Positions 57,429-64,000 of a DNA stretch of 64,000 bases are shown here, piece after piece. Below the pieces are notes generated by a model. The model made no database searches and was not told the origin of the DNA. It was given only the letters and a program-made list of their open reading frames with translations. The DNA lies in assembly GCF_038449125.1 (NCBI RefSeq), contig NZ_CP151800.1, positions 1,894,406 to 1,958,405 on the forward strand. Reading direction: 5' to 3'. Origin of the DNA: Kosakonia sp. BYX6. Its GTDB lineage: Bacteria; Pseudomonadota; Gammaproteobacteria; Enterobacterales; Enterobacteriaceae. Both the position numbers and the translations under genes were made by a program. Each line of letters begins with the position of its first letter. Position 1 is the stretch's first letter.

Positions 57429-57671
57429 CTAGCTTTGCAGCGCAACATCGTATTTTTTCAGGATCTCTTTGCCCTTTTCCCATGACGCGAATTCGATGAT
57501 GTCATCGGTATCCATCATGATGTCGAAGGCGTCTTCCAGCGAGGCGATCAGCGTCATATGACCAACAGAGTCCCAGGACGGCGTGTCCTGATATTTATAG
57601 CCCGCGAGGGTCTCTTCCGGGACTTCGAAGGTTTCGACAAAAATACGGTTGTATGTTTCCAGGTTGGACAT
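57429..57671 (-). CDS. Acyl carrier protein
   Basis: This 80-residue acidic protein has the phosphopantetheine site DSVGHMTLI, with the Ser about residue 35. The ATG at 57671 has a GGAG site six bases upstream; a GTG one codon earlier is less likely. It differs from the housekeeping AcpP and is dedicated to this cluster. It probably carries the acyl group loaded by the ANL ligase. Confidence 0.88.
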   Translation of the reverse strand: MSNLETYNRIFVETFEVPEETLAGYKYQDTPSWDSVGHMTLIASLEDAFDIMMDTDDIIEFASWEKGKEILKKYDVALQS

Positions 57672-57708
57672 CACGTTCTCCAGATAGCAGCAAACTGAGT
57701 TTCAGGCA

Positions 57709-58353
57709 TTACCTGAACACTTTTTTATTCTCATTCGGGCGCATCACGCGCGCCGGGTTGCCCAGCGCAATCACCGACGGGCCAATATCGTTAAACACGA
57801 TGGCGCCCATACTAATAATGGTGTCTTCACCAATGGTGGTGGTTTCGCGGATGGCGGCGTTCAAACCGATATACACACGGGGGCCAATCTGGCAGGTTCC
57901 GCCGAGGTTGGCGTAAGCAGAAATCACGCTGTCGTCGCCGATCACACAATCATGGCCGACATTGCAATTGGGTTGCAGATAGACGTTGTTGCCGATGGTG
58001 CAATCGCATGAGACATAGGCGCGGTCACACACAATGCAGCCTTCGCCGAAGGTCACATCATCGCTAATGCGCGCCAGAGGGTGAATTAATGTCGCCAGGC
58101 GAAAACCGGCGTCGCGCGCTTTTTGCGCCATCATCTGGCGAACAGCGGGTTCACCGACGCCAACTGCGACTTCATATTCATCGGCGGAAAGGTCGTTGAG
58201 CGTCACGACCGGGTGGCCCTTTAACTCACGGCCAGGATGGATATCATCGATAAAACAGAAGCCGCTCCAGCGTGACTCGATTGCGTTGATCTGCTTGACC
58301 AGCTCATAGACTTCTTTGCCAAGCCCGCCTGCGCCATAGATTGCCAGTTTCAT
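57709..58353 (-). CDS. NeuD/PglD-family sugar acyltransferase
   Basis: This 214-residue protein has an N-terminal Rossmann-like part (KLAIYGAGGLGKEV) and a C-terminal left-handed beta-helix with hexapeptide repeats. The likely catalytic His is in NVGHDCVIGD. The family transfers acetyl or other acyl groups to the amino group of UDP- or dTDP-amino sugars. It may acylate the amino sugar made by the VioA-like enzyme. The second ATG (58353) is preferred for its spacing to GAGG. It is the first gene of the long minus-strand operon. Confidence 0.8.
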   Translation of the reverse strand: MKLAIYGAGGLGKEVYELVKQINAIESRWSGFCFIDDIHPGRELKGHPVVTLNDLSADEYEVAVGVGEPAVRQMMAQKARDAGFRLATLIHPLARISDDVTFGEGCIVCDRAYVSCDCTIGNNVYLQPNCNVGHDCVIGDDSVISAYANLGGTCQIGPRVYIGLNAAIRETTTIGEDTIISMGAIVFNDIGPSVIALGNPARVMRPNENKKVFR

Positions 58354-58831
58354 CATATCCTCGAAATGCGGTGTCGCCGGGCATTACAGCCACGCGCGAA
58401 GAGAGGTTGCGCTCGCGCGTGTGAAAAAGGCGATAGCCCGGATCAGGGCTTTAATGTAAATGAGCAAGGGGGGGATTCAGGCAGAGAATAACCGTCATTT
58501 TGTCTCGCTTATTAACGGATAGAGTAAGTAAAGAAAATCCGCGTTATAGAAAAATTTCAGTTAAGTCAATGAGATTGAGTAGATGTGTTAATAAATGAAG
58601 TGCTGCTGCATTAATATTTCAGCAGCAAAAAACGAAAAAGTGCATGGCGTTACCCCCATGGGCTTAGCGCCTTGATTGTTAGGGATTTCCGGGGTTTTTG
58701 ACGTCTCAAAATCCGCCGATTTTGTTTATTAACGGAAATAAACCCCCATTTCACCCACTATTCATCCGATTAAAACCCCTATAGAAAAGGATAATCACGC
58801 CGATAACTCAATTAACGCAGGGCTGTTTATC
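58354..58831. promoter_or_regulatory. Intergenic control region between the modification operon and fliA
   Basis: About 475 bases without a gene. It should hold the promoter of the minus-strand operon and the fliA promoters. An inverted repeat GCTGCTG / CAGCAGC lies at 58602-58626 with an A-run after it on the plus strand, which does not fit a terminator in either direction. The part from 58700 on contains AT-rich stretches near AACGGAAATAAACCCCCATT that might bind FlhDC, but the match is weak. Confidence 0.5.
58780..58806 (+). promoter_or_regulatory. Candidate sigma-28 promoter of fliA
   Basis: A perfect -10 element GCCGATAA (58799-58806) lies 25 bases before the GTG start. At the expected 15-base distance the -35 is TATA rather than TAAA. 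fliA is known to be partly autoregulated in enterobacteria. Confidence 0.6.
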
Positions 58832-59551
58832 GTGAATTCACTCTATACCGCTGAAGGTGTAATGGATAAACACTCGCTGTGGCAGCGTTATGTACCTCTT
58901 GTGCGTCACGAAGCATTGCGCTTGCAGGTGCGCTTGCCGGCGAGTGTGGAACTGGACGACCTGCTACAGGCGGGCGGCATCGGTCTATTAAATGCAGTAG
59001 ATCGCTATGACGCTCTGCAAGGAACGGCATTTACGACTTACGCAGTACAGCGTATTCGTGGGGCAATGCTGGACGAATTGCGCAGCCGAGATTGGGTACC
59101 GCGCAGCGTTCGGCGAAATGCCCGCGAAGTGGCGCAGGCAATGGGGCAGCTAGAGCAAGAACTGGGGCGTAACGCGACGGAAACAGAAGTGTCGCAGCGT
59201 CTTGGGATTCCTGTCGAGGAGTACCGTCAGATGTTGCTCGATACCAATAACAGCCAGCTTTTCTCCTATGACGAATGGCGAGAAGAGCACGGCGACAGTA
59301 TCGAGCTGGTGACGGACGATCATCAACAGGAAAACCCGTTATTCCAGCTGATGGAAAGTAATTTACGTCACCGGGTGATGGAAGCGATTGAGTCGCTGCC
59401 GGAACGTGAACAACTTGTCCTGACGCTTTACTACCAGGAAGAGCTGAATCTCAAAGAGATTGGCGCGGTTCTGGAAGTAGGGGAGTCTCGGGTTAGCCAG
59501 CTTCATAGCCAGGCCATTAAGCGCTTACGTACTAAACTGGGTAAGTTATAG
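58832..59551 (+). CDS. fliA: FliA, sigma-28 flagellar sigma factor
   Basis: This 239-residue protein matches E. coli FliA (239) with only a few changes. Region 2 (LRLQVRLPASVELDDLLQAG, QGTAFTTYAVQRIRGAMLDE) and region 4 (LKEIGAVLEVGESRVSQLHS) are intact. The GTG start matches E. coli. It directs class III transcription (flagellins, cap, chemoreceptors) and fits the promoters seen in this window. Confidence 0.97.
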   Translation: MNSLYTAEGVMDKHSLWQRYVPLVRHEALRLQVRLPASVELDDLLQAGGIGLLNAVDRYDALQGTAFTTYAVQRIRGAMLDELRSRDWVPRSVRRNAREVAQAMGQLEQELGRNATETEVSQRLGIPVEEYRQMLLDTNNSQLFSYDEWREEHGDSIELVTDDHQQENPLFQLMESNLRHRVMEAIESLPEREQLVLTLYYQEELNLKEIGAVLEVGESRVSQLHSQAIKRLRTKLGKL

Positions 59552-59616
59552 GTTGGTGATGTGACTGCATCGCTCCTGGTAAATGCCGTACAACGCATTG
59601 ACAACCAGGAGTTATC

Positions 59617-60168
59617 ATGACGGTGCAGCAATTAAAAAGACGGCCATTAAGCCGCTACCTGAAAGACTTTAAACACAGCCAGACGCATTGCGCTCACTGC
59701 CACAAGCTGCTTGATCGCATTACGTTGGTACGCCGGGGCGAAATCGTGAATAAGATTGCGATTTCGCGTCTGGATATGCTGTTGGATGAAGCGGCCTGGC
59801 AACAAGAGCAAAAAGAGTGGGTTGCACTCTGTCGTTTTTGCGGCGATCTGCATTGTAAAGAGCAGAGCGACTTTTTCGATATCATTGGCTTTAAGCAATA
59901 TCTCTTCGAACAAACCGAGATGAGTCACGGTACGGTGCGCGAATATGTTGTGCGTCTTCGCCGTCTGGGCAACCATCTCAGCGAGTTAAATATCTCCCGT
60001 CAATTGCTGGACGAGGGTTTTCTTGATGAAAATCTGGAACCCTGGTTACCTGTGACCAGCACGAATAATTATCGGATTGCTTTACGTAAATACGCGCAGT
60101 TTAAGACCCAGACGCGTTTTGCCGGCGTGCAAAAAATCGCCGTCGGCGCGACATCTGATATTTATTAA
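59617..60168 (+). CDS. fliZ: FliZ, regulator of motility and curli switching
   Basis: This 183-residue protein matches E. coli FliZ (183). A Cys-rich part (HCAHCHKLL, CRFCGDLHCKE) and a C-terminal helical DNA-binding region (TVREYVVRLRRLGNHL) are present. FliZ represses sigma-S-dependent genes and supports flagellar expression. It is cotranscribed with fliA and followed by a terminator. Confidence 0.95.
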   Translation: MTVQQLKRRPLSRYLKDFKHSQTHCAHCHKLLDRITLVRRGEIVNKIAISRLDMLLDEAAWQQEQKEWVALCRFCGDLHCKEQSDFFDIIGFKQYLFEQTEMSHGTVREYVVRLRRLGNHLSELNISRQLLDEGFLDENLEPWLPVTSTNNYRIALRKYAQFKTQTRFAGVQKIAVGATSDIY

Positions 60169-60221
60169 AAAGAGAGAGATTGGGTGTGCATGTATTGCAT
60201 TCAATCTCCGAAATCCCCCGG

Positions 60222-60248
60222 AAAGCCCGCTAACGAGCGGGCTTTTTT
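60222..60248 (+). terminator. Rho-independent terminator after fliZ
   Basis: The stem GCCCGC / GCGGGC with a TAACGA loop is followed by six T residues. Confidence 0.88.
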
Positions 60249-60365
60249 ACTATCTTGCGGTCGCACTCAATTGCATTACATCGTGCAAGTCCGGCTGGCG
60301 CGTCCAGGCGCCGGTGGCAAACACGCTTAGCACGCAGGGCGAACATAAAACGCGTACACAAAATT

Positions 60366-60392
60366 TAAACCTCGATTAATGATTGCCCGTAA
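60366..60392 (+). promoter_or_regulatory. Candidate sigma-28 promoter of the chemoreceptor gene
   Basis: TAAA (60366-60369), 15 bases, then GCCCGTAA (60385-60392), which matches six of eight bases of the FliA -10. It lies 68 bases before the ATG of a chemoreceptor gene, a class III type gene. Confidence 0.5.
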
Positions 60393-60459
60393 AACGGTCG
60401 CCTTATAGCAATGTAATTGCATGGGTTATTGTTTATTGGTTGATTAATTGAGGGTTACT

Positions 60460-61998
60460 ATGAGTGTTCGTCGTTTTTCTTTTATATTGTTTGCCGCTTT
60501 GATAGTCCTGTTCCTTGCCAGTTCCGCATCAAATATATGGATGTTAACCAAGTCCAACCGCTCTTTAGAAAATATGAATAACGAGCGTGATGTGATGTTG
60601 TTCGTGATTGACCCTATCTACCATTCGCGCACTTTCCGTGTGCGTGCCCGTGAGATTGTCCTCCACGCGCAGCGGGGGAATGATAAGAACTTTTTAGCCG
60701 CACTAGAAGGCGCAAATCAGGGATTACAAAAAGCCAGCGCAGCAGAGGAAAACCTCATCAAAGCTAATCACTTTCCCGGTGAGGATGATTATTTATCTGC
60801 GTATAAAACGAGCTGGGAACACTATCTTAACGATGGGCTTAAACCGCTTTTAGCCGCGGCTCAGGCGAAAGATTATGCGCGCTTTGATGATCTGGCCAGC
60901 GATGTAGTGCCTAAGCTTGACCGGGCGTTTGAGATTGATCTCAATAAGCTGTTAGCGTTTCGAAATGCGTACGCAGATAAACGCACCAAACAGGTGCACG
61001 CAGATTTTTATAGCGGCGTTAACACAGCGATAGTGTTCGCGATAGTGTTCGTGCTCATTATCATCGGGGTGTTAATTATTATCAGCCGTCGATTACTCAC
61101 ACCGTTGCACCGTGCACAGAAAGAGTGTGAGCGCATCGCCTCCGGTGATTTAAGCAACCCGATCACCGTAAACGGAAACGACGAAATCAGCGACATGTTG
61201 CGCGCGCTGGAAAAAATGCGCGGTTCCCTGATGGGGATCATCCGTAAGGTGAAACATTCCAGTGATAGCGTGTCACACAGCGCGGGTAGTATCGAATCTG
61301 GTAACGTTGATCTCTCATCGCGCACAGAACAGCAAGCCGCATCGCTGGGCGAGACTGCCGCCAGCCTTGAGCAAATCACCTCAACGGTTAAAACCACGTC
61401 TGATAACTCAAACCAGGCGACCAGGCTTGCGGAGCAAATGCGCGAAGCTGCCATTGATAGTGACGCCACAATGCAACAGGCAGTGAGTACTATGCGTGAT
61501 ATCGAAGCCAGTTCCGTCAAGGTGAGTGAGATCATCTCCGTTATTGAAAGTATTGCGTTTCAGACGAATATCCTCGCGCTTAACGCAGCTGTGGAAGCGG
61601 CGCGCGCTGGCGAGCAGGGAAGAGGGTTTGCGGTTGTCGCGAGCGAGGTGCGCAATCTGGCGCAGCGTTGTGGCACGGCTGCAAAAGAGATTGCCGCGTT
61701 ACTGGAAAAATCAGCGCAGGAAGTCGCCACCGGCGGCGAGCACGTGGCACATGCAGGTGAGAGCCTGAAACAAATCATGAACACGATTAACGGTGTGACT
61801 ACGCTGATGAGAGAGATCGCCACGGCAACAAATGAACAGAGCGTAGGGATTGAACAGATTAACCAGGCTATTGCGCAGATTGATACGGTAACGCAGCAGA
61901 ATGCATCACTGGTGCAAGAATCATCAAGCGAGGCGAGAGTACTTAGCGGTGAGTCCGGCGCGCTTTCTGATGCCGTCGCTGTGTTTAAGTTCGCATAA
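60460..61998 (+). CDS. Methyl-accepting chemotaxis protein
   Basis: This 512-residue receptor has a first membrane helix (about 7-28), a periplasmic helical ligand domain, and a second helix (about 189-211). A HAMP domain and a long signalling domain follow, with the hairpin tip [20 protein letters not shown] and [20 protein letters not shown]. It ends in VAVFKFA and lacks the C-terminal NWETF-type pentapeptide that tethers CheR/CheB. The ATG at 60460 follows a GAGGG site. In E. coli the cystine-binding gene tcyJ lies after fliZ, so this receptor stands in a replaced segment. The ligand is unknown. Confidence 0.92.
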   Translation: MSVRRFSFILFAALIVLFLASSASNIWMLTKSNRSLENMNNERDVMLFVIDPIYHSRTFRVRAREIVLHAQRGNDKNFLAALEGANQGLQKASAAEENLIKANHFPGEDDYLSAYKTSWEHYLNDGLKPLLAAAQAKDYARFDDLASDVVPKLDRAFEIDLNKLLAFRNAYADKRTKQVHADFYSGVNTAIVFAIVFVLIIIGVLIIISRRLLTPLHRAQKECERIASGDLSNPITVNGNDEISDMLRALEKMRGSLMGIIRKVKHSSDSVSHSAGSIESGNVDLSSRTEQQAASLGETAASLEQITSTVKTTSDNSNQATRLAEQMREAAIDSDATMQQAVSTMRDIEASSVKVSEIISVIESIAFQTNILALNAAVEAARAGEQGRGFAVVASEVRNLAQRCGTAAKEIAALLEKSAQEVATGGEHVAHAGESLKQIMNTINGVTTLMREIATATNEQSVGIEQINQAIAQIDTVTQQNASLVQESSSEARVLSGESGALSDAVAVFKFA

Positions 61999-62022
61999 GC
62001 TGAAGTGAGTAAGGGAATCGTG

Positions 62023-62220
62023 ATGCAGACCATAAACAGCCGTACAGCTCGTCAGCATTTCAGCGCTACGCTTAACGCGGCAACGGCTGCACCGATTGAG
62101 ATTACGCGCAGTGGGGGAGTTGAGTCGGTTGTGTGGATCAGTAAGCGAGAATATGAAACGTTGAAACATGCTGCGGGATGGCTGGTGGATACGCCAGTGA
62201 AAGAGCCCGCCGCCGTGTGA
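62023..62220 (+). CDS. Phd/YefM-type antitoxin-like protein (orphan)
   Basis: The product is 65 residues. The N-terminal MQTINSRTARQHFSATLNAA and later ESVVWISKREYETLK are typical of the Phd/YefM fold that binds operator DNA. An AAGGGA site precedes the ATG at 62023; the frame begins earlier at 62005. No toxin gene follows: a terminator and then dcyD come next. It may be a lone regulator or the remnant of a toxin-antitoxin pair. Confidence 0.7.
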   Translation: MQTINSRTARQHFSATLNAATAAPIEITRSGGVESVVWISKREYETLKHAAGWLVDTPVKEPAAV

Positions 62221-62226
62221 CAGTAA

Positions 62227-63330
<1,104 letters not shown>

Positions 63331-63698
63331 CTGTTGTTCGGATTCGATTTTGGTTGATGAACGGCACCGGCGCGTATCCGCCAATTTCTGGAAACGTTTC
63401 TGTTGCAATAAACACACCGCGATTCAGCAACGCTTATTGCCTGAATCGCGGTAATTTGCCTTAAATCAGGCTGGAGAGGGAATTATTAGCGCACATATTA
63501 TCGGGCGCTATTTTTCCCTTCTGACAATGTGCCTTAAACGCCTGCCGCTATTTCCTTCCTTTCTTTGTCGTTAAATCCGGCAATTAATCCGACTTATTTC
63601 CAAATGTTCCGATATTTTATATTTATAATTAAGTTTTATGTGTTAGGTTATTGTATACAAAATAATGATTATTAAAAGCAGGGGTATTACCGGTCGGT
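63331..63698. promoter_or_regulatory. Intergenic region between dcyD and sdiA
   Basis: The 368 bases hold no gene that can be supported. A strong inverted repeat (CCGCGATTCAG / CTGAATCGCGG, 63417-63451) may end dcyD transcription, although only GTAATTTGCC follows it. The AT-rich part from about 63590 probably holds the sdiA promoter. The tcyL and tcyN genes of E. coli are missing from this spot. Confidence 0.6.
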
Positions 63699-64000
63699 AT
63701 GCAGGAGAAAGATTTCTTTACCTGGCGGCGTGAAATGATCGCGCGATTCCAGGAGATGACAGCGGCACAGGACGTTTATACGGAGATTCAGCGGCAGACT
63801 CAGTTGCTGGAATTTGATTATTTTTCGCTTTGCGTGCGCCATCCGGTTCCTTTTACCCGGCCAAAGCTGAGCGTTGAAACTTCTTATCCGGCAGAGTGGA
63901 TGCTGCACTACCAGGCAGAGAATTACTTTGCCATCGATCCTGTGCTCAAAGCAGAGAACTTCATTCAGGGGCACTTGCCGTGGAATGACAAGCTCTTTCA
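63699..64000 (+). CDS. sdiA: SdiA, LuxR-type acyl-homoserine-lactone receptor (3' part beyond window)
   Basis: The visible 100 residues match the autoinducer-binding domain of E. coli SdiA (QEKDFFTWRREMIARFQEM, SLCVRHPVPFTRPK, NYFAIDPVLKAENF). The C-terminal helix-turn-helix lies outside. SdiA senses AHLs made by other bacteria. The ATG at 63699 follows weak ribosome-site sequence (GGGGTATTACCGGTCGGT). Confidence 0.93.
   Translation, partial: MQEKDFFTWRREMIARFQEMTAAQDVYTEIQRQTQLLEFDYFSLCVRHPVPFTRPKLSVETSYPAEWMLHYQAENYFAIDPVLKAENFIQGHLPWNDKLF

Noticed and set aside
58602-58626. Hairpin GCTGCTG/CAGCAGC as a terminator
   Set aside because: It is followed by A residues on the plus strand and has no T-run after it on the minus strand.

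Overview
The window is a chromosomal segment of a motile member of the Enterobacteriaceae. Gene content, order and protein sequences match the E. coli/Salmonella flagellar region III and its flanks (yedA, yedI, yodC, dgcQ, mpgP, dsrA, yodD, dsrB, rcsA, fliR-fliF, fliE, yedF, yedE, yedD, amyA, fliT-fliS-fliD, fliC, fliA, fliZ, dcyD, sdiA), read here in inverted orientation. The high GC content, the flagellin glycosylation island and the extra transporter island suggest a Kosakonia/Enterobacter-like environmental or plant-associated genus. That genus assignment is inference, not a proven identification.

Layout. 1-2.4 kb: the C-terminal part of a horizontally acquired toxin-like protein with a dermonecrotic-toxin type Cys-His-Asp deamidase domain. 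2.5-8.8 kb: conserved housekeeping block (yedA, yedI, yodC, dgcQ, mpgP, the sRNA DsrA, yodD, dsrB, rcsA). 9.1-20.3 kb: the flagellar export, C-ring and MS-ring genes: fliFGHIJK and fliLMNOPQR on the minus strand, fliE divergent. 20.5-25.0 kb: a CZB-type diguanylate cyclase like DgcZ, then yedF/yedE, yedD and amyA. 25.1-37.8 kb: an accessory island between amyA and fliT. It has two divergently oriented NitT/TauT/SsuABC-type ABC importers, a GntR regulator, an acyl-CoA ligase, two thioesterase-type hydrolases, a VOC protein, an MDR reductase and a gamma-glutamyltransferase-like enzyme. 37.8-43.5 kb: fliDST and three tandem, almost identical flagellin genes, each with its own sigma-28 promoter and terminator. 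43.7-58.4 kb: a flagellin modification island. 58.8-64 kb: fliA, fliZ, a chemoreceptor, an orphan Phd/YefM-like gene, dcyD and the 5' part of sdiA.

The most unusual biology is in the modification island. It encodes a three-domain glycosyltransferase next to the flagellins, a VioA-type sugar aminotransferase, a NeuD/PglD-type acyltransferase, an ACP, an SDR, a split transketolase, an ANL ligase, LuxE- and LuxC-like acyl reductase components, and FkbM and class I methyltransferases. Together they look like a pathway that activates an acid, reduces it to an aldehyde, extends it with a two-carbon ketol unit and attaches the product to an amino-dideoxy sugar on flagellin. This product is inferred. 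The ANL ligase gene is itself interrupted, in frame, by five tandem 87-bp units made of REP/BIME palindromes. They are translated as a 29-residue repeat and belong to the same REP family as the intergenic elements at 47.2-47.35 kb.

Flagellar regulation is visible in the sequence: an FlhDC-like inverted repeat between fliF and fliE, sigma-28 promoters (TAAA-N15-GTCGATAA) before each fliC copy, one before fliDST, and weaker ones before fliA and the chemoreceptor gene.
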